NCBI GenBank assembly: GCA_046313435.1
Contig: JBKBYG010000003.1
Location: forward strand, 21,465-85,464
Reading direction: 5' to 3'
DNA: 64,000 bases
DNA from: JBKBYG01 sp046313435
GTDB lineage: Bacteria > Pseudomonadota > Alphaproteobacteria > Rickettsiales > Arcanibacteraceae
Every line of letters begins with the position of its first letter. Position 1 is the first letter of the stretch. Shown here in pieces: positions 54,463 to 62,362 of the stretch. Made by a program: the position numbers and the translations under genes. The notes beneath the pieces are model-generated. The model was not told the DNA's origin. It searched no databases and worked only from the letters and a program-made list of their open reading frames with translations.

Positions 54463-54799
54463 TTATTTCTTCAATTAAACCATTATTATATCCTAGTATT
54501 GCAATAGTTATAAAGTTACCAAGATTTGCACTATGGAGCTCATATTGCACTACGCAGATCTCAGCATTATCACTTTGAATAATGTTATTAGGTTTAATAT
54601 TCCAATCTTCTGTTGCGGATTTGACTTGTTCTAATTGCGTTTTTAGCTCATGAATATTATTACAAGCAATGTTTCCATTTATAATTTTCCTACAACTTTC
54701 AGAAAAAATATTTTTGAAACTATCAAGTTCCATATGATCATTTAAACCAAAATCAGTTAGAAAATTAATATAATTTTGCCCTAATTTTTTTAAATTCAT
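54440..54799 (-). CDS. Small protein, possibly NTF2/SnoaL-like
   Basis: A 119-residue protein. The arrangement of N-terminal helices (LKKLGQNYINFLTDFGLNDH, NIFSESCRKIINGNIACNN) followed by strands (NAEICVVQYELHSANLGNFI, TIAILGYNNGLIEEINEVYN) looks like the SnoaL/NTF2-like fold, in which the last strand often reads dG.I.e..evy. No catalytic residues can be named. It lies two bases after the extended frame of the gene before it and overlaps the hydrolase after it, so the three form one tight unit. Confidence 0.55.
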   Translation of the reverse strand: MNLKKLGQNYINFLTDFGLNDHMELDSFKNIFSESCRKIINGNIACNNIHELKTQLEQVKSATEDWNIKPNNIIQSDNAEICVVQYELHSANLGNFITIAILGYNNGLIEEINEVYNQK

Positions 54800-54800
54800 T

Positions 54801-55414
54801 TTATAATTCCATTAATTTTTGAATTTGACTGCTCAGCTTCTCATGCTTTTCTACCAATTCACACATTTCTTTGTCTTTATAAAACTGCGTATTTAAATAA
54901 TGTTTTATTGCTTTTATAGGGTAATCGTCCGACCTAAGTAATTTTTTTCATTCGATTTAAAATTAGTTATGAATTCTACTGCTTCTTCTAATTTACTTGC
55001 AATAAATTTACTTGTTTGAGATACAAAAGGATGAGTCCAGTTACTTAATTTTTGACCTAGTATTTCAGAATTTGAAATTCTGTAATGACTATTTTCTTCC
55101 GCCCATGCAATTATTGGTATATTCTTAAAATTAGCAAAAGCTATTTCATATCCAACACCTATACCTCTTTTTTCCCTTACATCTACTAATATAAAATCAC
55201 TTAAACATGTTTGTAGCATATCCCTTCCAAATATTGATAATTCATCTGAAAGATCATCGGAACGAGAAGCAGGATTTAGAAATGTAATATTGATTTCCTC
55301 GTTTTTAAATAAGTTTTCCATTAATTCAATATGTTCTGTTGTCCATTCAAATAATTTATCCGTATCATGGCTTTTTCTTATAGTTCCTGATAAATAGATG
55401 TATAAATCTTTCAT
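54801..55414 (-). pseudogene. Nucleoside 2-deoxyribosyltransferase-like gene with 3' frameshift
   Basis: The first frame (54914-55414, 166 residues) starts LYIYLSGTIRKSHDT and has DFILVDVREKRGIGVGYEIA with a candidate Asp and Glu of nucleoside deoxyribosyltransferases. It then ends in an odd tail after a run of seven A on the coding strand (54943-54949 region). Restoring one A there continues into another open frame, KLLRSDDYPIKAIKHYLNTQ and a short helix ending at 54801, two bases before the next ATG. That makes a natural operon junction. So either one base was lost, or the assembly has a homopolymer error, or slippage yields two products. The truncated form keeps the presumed active site. 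Confidence 0.65.
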
Positions 55415-55526
55415 TAGATAATTCCTTAAATAAAAAATTTCGATATATAATACTATTTAATTTATGATTATTTACAAGCTTTACCTGTTGTGTATAGCTT
55501 AAAATTCAGGAACAAATTACTAAATC

Positions 55527-56600
55527 TTACTTTAGTTTTTTCTTAAGCCTATATACATAATTTATTACTTCAGCTACAGCTTTATAATGTTCAACTGGTA
55601 TTTCTTTATCGATATCTACAACTTTAAATAACAGGCGAGCTAAAGGTGGATTTTCAATAACTGGAATTTTATTTTTTTGTGCTATTTCTCTTATTTTTAG
55701 TGCTATTAAGTCTTTACCTTTAGCTATAACTGTGGGCGCAGCCATTGATCCGAGTTCGTATTTTAATGCTACAGCAAAATGCGTAGGGTTAGTAATTACC
55801 ACATCAGCTTTTGGCACTTCGGACATCATTCTTTTACGTGACTTCTCTAGCCTTAAACCTCTTAAACGCGCTTTAACCTCAGGACTACCTTCAGTTTGCT
55901 TATATTCGTCTTTTAGATCTTGTTTAGACATTCTCATCGATTTATAAAAGGCAAATCTTTGATAAACATAATCTACAGCTGCTAGGAATCCCATTACAAT
56001 GCATACTTTTACAAGCATGTTGTTAGTAATATTGAATAGAAAGCTCATAAATGAAGCTATGCTATATTCATGTAATAATTTTAAATGTTTTAAATTAGGC
56101 GCAATACTTAAATAGCAGACAACCCCAATTAATATTAATTTTATAATATTTTTTACAAACTCTACTAAAGAATTCATAGAAAAAATTTTACCAAATCCTT
56201 TTATTAAGGAAATTTTATCCATCTTTGGTATTAGAGGCTCTGCAGAAACTCTAAATTCCCCGTGTTGAATATAATTACCAATAACCCCTCCAATAATTGT
56301 CGCTATAATTGGCACTAAAATTACTAAGTAACCATTTGTAAAACTACTGATTAGAACACGTGATAAATTTCCTTCATCAACCTTAATTTGGTGAGAATTC
56401 TCTAAAAATGTAGAAAGATAATAAGTTAAATCCCTAAAAATCCTTGGAGCAAAAATTCCAATTGAAGCAGTTAGAATAAGTAACATTAGGAAATGGCCGA
56501 CTTCGCGAGAATTATAACCTTGTCCTTTTTCTTTGGCTTCCTCTAACCTTCGTTCGGAAGGCTCTTCAGTTTTCTGAGAATCATCATCATCTTCTGCCAT
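55527..56600 (-). CDS. flhB: Flagellar export protein FlhB
   Basis: A 357-residue export-gate switch protein of the flagellar type III secretion system. It starts with the family region KTEEPSERRLEEAKEKGQGY, has four hydrophobic segments (about 37-55, 90-108, 150-170, 195-212), and then a cytoplasmic part. The self-cleavage site NPTH is at residues 271-274 (VVITNPTHFAVALKYE), followed by PTVIAKGKDLIALKIREIA and IPVIENPPLARLL. Full length with an intact switch, so hook-to-filament substrate change should be possible. It starts eight bases after fliR. Confidence 0.96.
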   Translation of the reverse strand: MAEDDDDSQKTEEPSERRLEEAKEKGQGYNSREVGHFLMLLILTASIGIFAPRIFRDLTYYLSTFLENSHQIKVDEGNLSRVLISSFTNGYLVILVPIIATIIGGVIGNYIQHGEFRVSAEPLIPKMDKISLIKGFGKIFSMNSLVEFVKNIIKLILIGVVCYLSIAPNLKHLKLLHEYSIASFMSFLFNITNNMLVKVCIVMGFLAAVDYVYQRFAFYKSMRMSKQDLKDEYKQTEGSPEVKARLRGLRLEKSRKRMMSEVPKADVVITNPTHFAVALKYELGSMAAPTVIAKGKDLIALKIREIAQKNKIPVIENPPLARLLFKVVDIDKEIPVEHYKAVAEVINYVYRLKKKLK

Positions 56601-56607
56601 TTGTTAC

Positions 56608-57369
56608 CTAAGGAATAAAATAATTTTGATTAATTTCATATACATTATCAATATACCAAAGCATAAATGTAGAAATAGTAAACATTAATATGATAAAACT
56701 GATAATCATTTGCACAGGGGCAATTAAATTAAAAATTTGTAAAGCAGGCATAAGTCTTCCTAGTACTCCTCCTGCTAATACTATGATAACTGCTACAATA
56801 ATTTGAGGAGCTGCAAGTCTTATAGCTATATTAAAACTTTTATTAAATACCGAAGTCATCTCTTGACTTATTTCTCCTATATCTATTGTCTGTCCTAATT
56901 CAAACAATGAATAACTGTCAGCAAATCCATAAATCAGCATATGATGCATGTCTGTTGCAAAAAACAACATTATACTTAAGTTGCTTAAAAAAGTACCTAC
57001 TAAGGCACCTTGAGTTCCTTGTGTGGGATCAAACAGTAAAGCTGACCCTAATCCTGATATAGTTGCAATTAGCATTCCTAGCACATGCATTGCACTAATT
57101 AAAAATTTTGTGATTGATCCTAAAAAAATTCCTATAATTATTTCTATAATAATTAAAAACCCAAGATTTACTATATTAGTTGGAATTTTAGGAGTTACAA
57201 TATTTGGTAGAATTACTAAAGTAATCGATAGGGCTAATATTAACCTACTTCTTGCTGCAATATAGCTTTCTGATATGCCTGGCAGTACCATTAAAGCAGA
57301 ACCGATACGACATAATATAATTAAGTAAGAAAATACAAGCTCTACTGTAATTGTTTTTAATTCAGGCAT
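56608..57369 (-). CDS. fliR: Flagellar export protein FliR
   Basis: A roughly 253-residue inner-membrane component of the flagellar export gate, with six hydrophobic segments. Family markers are CRIGSALMVLPGISESYIAA near the N-terminus, GSITKFLISAMHVLGMLIAT and LAAPQIIVAVIIVLAGGVLG. The frame is open back to a TTG at 57444, but that region overlaps one arm of a 13-base inverted repeat, and FliR proteins normally start shortly before the first helix. So I take the ATG at 57369. No clear ribosome site precedes it, which leaves the start uncertain. Operon with flhB. Confidence 0.92.
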   Translation of the reverse strand: MPELKTITVELVFSYLIILCRIGSALMVLPGISESYIAARSRLILALSITLVILPNIVTPKIPTNIVNLGFLIIIEIIIGIFLGSITKFLISAMHVLGMLIATISGLGSALLFDPTQGTQGALVGTFLSNLSIMLFFATDMHHMLIYGFADSYSLFELGQTIDIGEISQEMTSVFNKSFNIAIRLAAPQIIVAVIIVLAGGVLGRLMPALQIFNLIAPVQMIISFIILMFTISTFMLWYIDNVYEINQNYFIP

Positions 57370-57440
57370 TTCATTTAGAAAATTTATTAGTCTAGTAATT
57401 GAATACTTAAATAAGGGTATGCGAGCGCAGCATAATATAG

Positions 57441-57556
57441 TCAAAGGAATTTACAAAATTATATTGTCGAACTTTCAGGGTTTTTCTCTGACCCTTAGTA
57501 AACCTAAGCTTATCACTTAACTTTTGTTCCTCTTATGCTTTTTTAAATTCCTTTGA
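57441..57556. repeat. 116-base inverted-repeat element
   Basis: Perfect 13-base ends TCAAAGGAATTTA and TAAATTCCTTTGA enclose 90 bases with an inner AGGGT/ACCCT stem. It lies between fabI and fliR and overlaps the upstream extension of the fliR frame. It could be a structured leader or a small non-coding insertion. Confidence 0.5.
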
Positions 57557-57693
57557 GTATAAAATCCATATTTATCATTAGTGACGCTGCTCAGCCTTTA
57601 AATTTTTTGACTATAGAATAAATTACTTAATGACAAGTTAATATATGCTATTTTAACTGAAATATAAATATACTTAAATTTTGCTTATATTAA

Positions 57694-58548
57694 TTATACT
57701 GTAGAAATATCTGGTGCGTCAGCCCTTTTCATACCTATTACATGATATCCAGAATCTACATATAAAACTTCACCAGTTGTCCCTTTTCCTAAATCACTAA
57801 GCAAATAAACAGCTGCACCTCCCACATCCCATATAGTAGTATTACGTTTTAAAGGAGAATTATATTCATTCCATTTAAGTATATATCTAAAATCACCAAT
57901 TCCCGAAGCAGCAAGGGTTTTAATTGGACCAGCAGAAATCCCATTAACTCTAATATTTTTTCCACCTAAATCTACACAAAGATATTTTATACTGGCTTCT
58001 AAAGCAGCTTTTGCTACTCCCATAACATTATAATGAGGCATAACTTTCTGTGCACCATGATAAGTCAAAGTCAGAAGGCTGCCTCCATTTTTCATTAATG
58101 GCTCTGCACGTTTAGCAATAGAGGTAAAAGAGTAACAAGAAATATTTAAAGTTTGAGTAAAATTTTCTAATGATGTGTCAATATATCGGCCTTTAAGCTC
58201 GTTCTTATCTGAAAACGCTATAGCGTGAACTAAAAAATCTAATCCACCCCAATCTTTTTCAATTTTACTAAATAAATCATCTAAACTTTGATCATTTGTA
58301 ACATCACATGGCAAAACTAATTTCGAACCTGTTTGTTCAGCAAGCGGAGCAACTCTTTTGTATAATGCATCACCTTGATAAGTATATGCTAACTCTGCGC
58401 CTTGATTTGCAAGGGAGGCAGCTATTCCCCAAGCAATTGACTTATCATTAGCTACACCCATTATTAAACCGCGTTTGCCTTTTAACAAGTTTCCTTTAGG
58501 TATAAGATTTTCATCATCTTCAGTTATCTGATTTATTAAATCTTCCAT
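57694..58548 (-). CDS. fabI: Enoyl-ACP reductase (NADH), FabI
   Basis: Catalyses the last reduction in each fatty acid elongation cycle. A 284-residue SDR-type enzyme: GKRGLIMGVANDKSIAWGIA with the FabI nucleotide motif, Tyr163, then active-site Tyr173 and Lys180 in YNVMGVAKAALEAS, with the 10- and 7-residue spacings typical of FabI. GPIKTLAASGI contributes the substrate loop. The N-terminus is about 20 residues longer than in E. coli (EDLINQITEDDENLIPKGN). It stands alone between AT-rich gaps. Confidence 0.95.
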   Translation of the reverse strand: MEDLINQITEDDENLIPKGNLLKGKRGLIMGVANDKSIAWGIAASLANQGAELAYTYQGDALYKRVAPLAEQTGSKLVLPCDVTNDQSLDDLFSKIEKDWGGLDFLVHAIAFSDKNELKGRYIDTSLENFTQTLNISCYSFTSIAKRAEPLMKNGGSLLTLTYHGAQKVMPHYNVMGVAKAALEASIKYLCVDLGGKNIRVNGISAGPIKTLAASGIGDFRYILKWNEYNSPLKRNTTIWDVGGAAVYLLSDLGKGTTGEVLYVDSGYHVIGMKRADAPDISTV

Positions 58549-58670
58549 TTTTAATGCCCCATCATTGACAATTAACTATATGTATCTAAGATAAATATTA
58601 AACAAAGTTATCTTATTAATTTTATTTAATATTTATATACAGTTAAAATATTCTATGCAAGGAAGATTTT

Positions 58671-59366
58671 TTAAATCTGCTGTTTATCCTTTGAGCTGTT
58701 ATTACTGCGTCCTTTTGAGACTATTTCAATATATTTAGTTGGGGTTGGCACTACCTGAGGAGCAATACTAATCTTATTATCGACATTACTAGTTAAATCA
58801 TTTGTCAACTTGCTCATTTTAACATTTTTATTGGATTGAGCTGCTTTAGTATCTGCGTCTCCTAACATATTATATAATATATTACTTAAAAGTTTAAAGA
58901 TTTTACTTTTAAAGTCATTGTTGGTTTCTTTTTCAACTTCACTTCTATATTTAGCAATATCTTCAATCATTTTTTCTTTATTACTAAATTGAGCTTTATT
59001 TAAATTAACAGCGTATAATAGTTGTATTGGAGCAATATTTGTACCAATAAAATTTACATTTTCAATATTGGCGCCTTTAAAAACAGCATTTTTTACATTA
59101 CTGCCACTTAAGTCTGCATTTTTAAGATTTGCGTCTTTAAAATTTATATATTGCAAATTACAATTGCATAATGATATATTTTCTAAATTAAGATTTGAAC
59201 AATCTAGCATCATTATACCGTTTATACCTTGCTTAGAACGATTTACAATTTCTCCGCTTAAATCAGCATTAAAAATTTTAATATTATTAAATTCGTAATT
59301 TCCTTCTCTTGCATCAACAATTTTTGCTTTAAAAGTTTTTTTATCTAAAATTTCTTCCTTACTCAT
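58671..59366 (-). CDS. Pentapeptide-repeat protein
   Basis: A 231-residue protein with an A(D/N)LxX-type right-handed helix at about 45-120: NLENISLCNCNLQYINFKDA, then NLKNADLSGSNVKNAVFKGA and NIENVNFIGTNIAPIQLLYA. The second half is helical, with a charged stretch and a polar, Ser/Lys-rich tail (SKGRSNNSSKDKQQ). No transmembrane or signal segment. Pentapeptide proteins can bind gyrase or act as scaffolds; nothing here decides the role. Confidence 0.85.
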   Translation of the reverse strand: MSKEEILDKKTFKAKIVDAREGNYEFNNIKIFNADLSGEIVNRSKQGINGIMMLDCSNLNLENISLCNCNLQYINFKDANLKNADLSGSNVKNAVFKGANIENVNFIGTNIAPIQLLYAVNLNKAQFSNKEKMIEDIAKYRSEVEKETNNDFKSKIFKLLSNILYNMLGDADTKAAQSNKNVKMSKLTNDLTSNVDNKISIAPQVVPTPTKYIEIVSKGRSNNSSKDKQQI

Positions 59367-59567
59367 CTTTTTGTTTTAATTTTTTAATTTTTGCTTAATT
59401 TTTTTATATATTAAATAATATTATATCACTACAAATTATTTTAACAAGAGCGATATGTCAATTTAATAATAACTTACTGGCATTTATTATTTTACATAAA
59501 GTTAAATATTTAACAATTTGATTTAATTATAAATATATTTACTTAATAAATTATTAAGCTCTATATT

Positions 59568-61229
59568 TTATTCCTCTATAAGCTGCCTCGCTACCTCACT
59601 AATTTCAGCAGTAATTCTATTTCCTGCTAACATCCTTGAAATCTCCTCTAATCTTTCTTCTTTTGATAATATACTAATTTCAGTTCTAGTGCTGCTTAAC
59701 AACTGCTCTTTCTTTACGTATAAATGTGTATTGGCTTTAGCTGCAATTTGAGGCTGGTGCGTAACTACTAATACTTGATTAGTTTTTGCAAGTAGTTTTA
59801 GCCTTATCCCCACCAGATTGGCTACTTCCCCTCCTATACCTGTATCAATCTCATCAAAAATTAACGCCACATTTGATTTGAGCTTCGAAAGCACAACTTT
59901 AATAGCTAACATAAACCTAGATAATTCGCCCCCTGATGCAATTTTAGCAATGGGACCAAATTCTTGCCCAGGATTCGTATTTGCGTAAAACACAATTTTA
60001 TTAATACCTTTATCAGACCAATTTTCTTCAGATAAATCAGCTATGTCTACTTTGAAATTCGCATTTTGCATTTTTATAAAACTTAACTCATGCTTAATTT
60101 CTTCTTCCAACTCTTTAGCAATTTTTCTACGTAATAAAGATAATTCTGTCGCAAATTTTAAATATTCTTCTTTTTGAAGTTTTTGAATATTTTCTAAATT
60201 ACTTATATTAAGAGTTTTTTTACTAAGAATTTCAAGCTTCTCTTTGCATTGTTCTATATATTCAGGAAGTTCATTGGTCTGCTTGTTATATTTTCTTCCT
60301 GCAGCTTTAAGCGCAAAAAGTCTTTTTTCAACTTCTTCAATATTATCATCCGCACTACTAACTTCAAATCTTTGCTGCTGAAGCAAACTTAATGCATTTT
60401 CAATTTCAATTGACGCTTTCTCTAGCGCATCCATAATTGGTATAAACTCTGCTTCTGAAGTAGATGTTAGGCGTGTAAGAACTCTTATTGCGTCTCCGAT
60501 GGACCTAGAAACACTATGAGGCTCTGAAAGCTCGTTAATTGCAGAATCTATAACTTGAATTACTTTGTCCTTATTCATTAAGTGACTTCGTCTTATTGAT
60601 AAATCTTCTTCTTCCCCAATAATCGGATTCAATTTTTCAAGTTCATTGATTACATATATCAAATAATCTTCTTCTTTTGAAATTTCGTCTATTTGATTTT
60701 TTATATTGTTTAGTTCTTGCTCGACATCCTTCCATGTCTCAAAACTTGTTTTAACATTTTCAAGTAAATTTTTATAATTCCCAAATTCATCCAACAATTT
60801 TTGGTGTGTAGAAGATTCAAATAAGCCTGATTGATCATTTTGACCATGAATTTCGATTAAAAATTCACCTAATTTTTTAAGATTTGTAAGGCTTACTAGT
60901 GCATCACCTATAAAAGCTTTGTTTTTGCCATTTTCATCTATTGTTCTTCTTATAATTAAGTCATCATCATTATCAAAACCATACTCATTTAAATAAGATT
61001 TTACCCTAATATTATTTTTAATATCGAATATGGCACTGACTGTAGCAGAACTATTTCCATGGCGTATAATTTTATTATTACTTCTTGCCCCTAAAACAAA
61101 CATGATAGAATCAAGCAGAATAGATTTACCTGCTCCTGTTTCACCAGTCAGCACACATAATCCTTCAGTGAATTCAATATTTACATTTTCGATGAGTAAG
61201 ACATTTTTAATCTGAAGATTTAATAGCAT
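59568..61229 (-). CDS. recN: DNA repair protein RecN
   Basis: A 553-residue SMC-like ATPase for double-strand break repair. It begins LLNLQIKNVLLIENVNIEF and has Walker A GETGAGKS at 29-36. Two central coiled-coil arms follow (about 150-400), then FGPIAKIASGGELSRFMLAI, which holds the ABC signature, Walker B LIFDEIDTGIGG, and QVLVVTHQPQIAAKA. The start overlaps the end of bamD by 23 bases, which indicates translational coupling. Complete and of normal length. Confidence 0.96.
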   Translation of the reverse strand: MLLNLQIKNVLLIENVNIEFTEGLCVLTGETGAGKSILLDSIMFVLGARSNNKIIRHGNSSATVSAIFDIKNNIRVKSYLNEYGFDNDDDLIIRRTIDENGKNKAFIGDALVSLTNLKKLGEFLIEIHGQNDQSGLFESSTHQKLLDEFGNYKNLLENVKTSFETWKDVEQELNNIKNQIDEISKEEDYLIYVINELEKLNPIIGEEEDLSIRRSHLMNKDKVIQVIDSAINELSEPHSVSRSIGDAIRVLTRLTSTSEAEFIPIMDALEKASIEIENALSLLQQQRFEVSSADDNIEEVEKRLFALKAAGRKYNKQTNELPEYIEQCKEKLEILSKKTLNISNLENIQKLQKEEYLKFATELSLLRRKIAKELEEEIKHELSFIKMQNANFKVDIADLSEENWSDKGINKIVFYANTNPGQEFGPIAKIASGGELSRFMLAIKVVLSKLKSNVALIFDEIDTGIGGEVANLVGIRLKLLAKTNQVLVVTHQPQIAAKANTHLYVKKEQLLSSTRTEISILSKEERLEEISRMLAGNRITAEISEVARQLIEE

Positions 61230-61980
61230 AAGCTTTAGCCTTAATTAAAATTTCATAAGCGTAATCGTACCACTTACTATTTGGATAATTATAACCTAAG
61301 ATTTGAGCGTATTTTTGTGCTTCATCTTTAATTCCTAATTTTAAATAACCCTCTACTAGCCTAAATAATGCTTCCTCAATATGAGCAGTAGTCTGATAAT
61401 CTTTAATAACAATATTAAATCTATTAATAGCAGCTAAAATTTCACCTTTATATAAATAAAAGCGGCCTATTATCATCTCTTTACCAGCTAAATGATCATT
61501 AATTAAATCAAGTTTAATTTTAAAATCTCTTGCATAATCTGATTCTGGAAACCTTGATATAAGTTCATCTGCCGCGTCTTTAGTTAATTCAGTAATTTTT
61601 TGATCATGATCAATATCTAGAATTTGTTCATAATAACTTAATGCTTTTAAATAATAAATGTAAGGCGTATAAGGATTTACTGGGTAAAGTTTAACAAAAT
61701 TTTCAGCTATTGCAATTGTCATGTCGTAATCCTTCTTTAAATAATAGCTATACGCTTCCATAACATGCGATTTTGATGCTAAATTAGAATAAGGATACTC
61801 CTGAGTAATTTTAGCAAAAAAGTCAGCAGCTTTCTGATATTCCTGGGATTTCAAGTGTTTTGATGCATCTTGGAAAATTTCTTCGGCTGATAAGTTTTTT
61901 TCTTGTTGAGGTTTGTTTTTATTTGCACATCCGCTTATACATAACATGCTACCTAATATTATAACTATAATTTTCTTCAT
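61207..61980 (-). CDS. bamD: Outer membrane assembly lipoprotein BamD
   Basis: A 257-residue component of the BAM complex that inserts beta-barrel proteins. The lipoprotein signal peptide MKKIIVIILGSMLCISGC ends at Cys18 in the lipobox ISGC. Five TPR-like repeats follow (SAEEIFQDASKHLKSQEYQK, AADFFAKITQEYPYSNLASK, AINRFNIVIKDYQTTAHIEE, ALFRLVEGYLKLGIKDEAQK), typical of BamD. It is the first gene of a two-gene unit with recN, an arrangement I recall from other alphaproteobacteria. Confidence 0.94.
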   Translation of the reverse strand: MKKIIVIILGSMLCISGCANKNKPQQEKNLSAEEIFQDASKHLKSQEYQKAADFFAKITQEYPYSNLASKSHVMEAYSYYLKKDYDMTIAIAENFVKLYPVNPYTPYIYYLKALSYYEQILDIDHDQKITELTKDAADELISRFPESDYARDFKIKLDLINDHLAGKEMIIGRFYLYKGEILAAINRFNIVIKDYQTTAHIEEALFRLVEGYLKLGIKDEAQKYAQILGYNYPNSKWYDYAYEILIKAKAYAIKSSD

Positions 61981-62087
61981 ATATTCTCCAAATATTTTTT
62001 CTATATTATATTTAAATAAACATTTGGTCTATTAAGTACAATAATTTTATTTATTTTAGCTTGAAAAAAATAATCGCTCTATCTATC

Positions 62088-62211
62088 ATACCATTTCTAA
62101 TTTATAATTAATACTAGTAGTCGAAGCGAAAGCGAGTAAGGATATATAATATGTAACCGAGCCTTGAGATCGCCCTCACTACAACGTAGTAATATAAATG
62201 AGAAATGGTAT
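62088..62211. repeat. Long inverted repeat just upstream of tRNA-Arg
   Basis: The 19-base ends ATACCATTTCTAATTTATA and TATAAATGAGAAATGGTAT are complementary at 18 positions and enclose 86 bases with a weaker nested inverted pair. The right arm contains an extended -10 promoter. The element could be mobile, or a hairpin in the leader of a longer tRNA transcript. Confidence 0.55.
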
Positions 62212-62214
62212 AAT
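62206..62214 (+). promoter_or_regulatory. Extended -10 promoter of tRNA-Arg
   Basis: TGGTATAAT matches the extended -10 form and ends 20 bases before the mature tRNA. No good -35 lies at the right distance. A second candidate (TTGAAA, 17 bases, TATCAT) is at 62061-62089 and would transcribe the inverted repeat as well. Confidence 0.5.
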
Positions 62215-62233
62215 ATGTCCAAATTTTACTTTT

Positions 62234-62310
62234 GCGGTCGTAGCTCAGTAGGATAGAGCGGCAGATTCCTAATCTGTAGGTCGTGCGTTCGAATCGCGCC
62301 GATCGCACCA
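62234..62310 (+). tRNA. tRNA-Arg (anticodon CCT)
   Basis: A 77-base cloverleaf. The acceptor stem GCGGTCG pairs with CGATCGC (one G-T), the D arm reads AGCTCAGTAGGATAGAGC, and the anticodon loop TTCCTAA sits between GCAGA and TCTGT, giving anticodon CCT. The T arm contains GTTCGAATC, the discriminator is A, and CCA is encoded in the DNA. It reads AGG codons. No other tRNA is nearby. Confidence 0.93.
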
Positions 62311-62362
62311 TTAAATATATATCTAGCTTAAATTCGTGATTAGTAGGTAAGGAAGAATATGG

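Noticed and set aside
62114..62311. Open frame on the minus strand over the tRNA
   Set aside because: It covers a well-formed tRNA-Arg on the other strand and the inverted repeat; the frame has no ribosome site.
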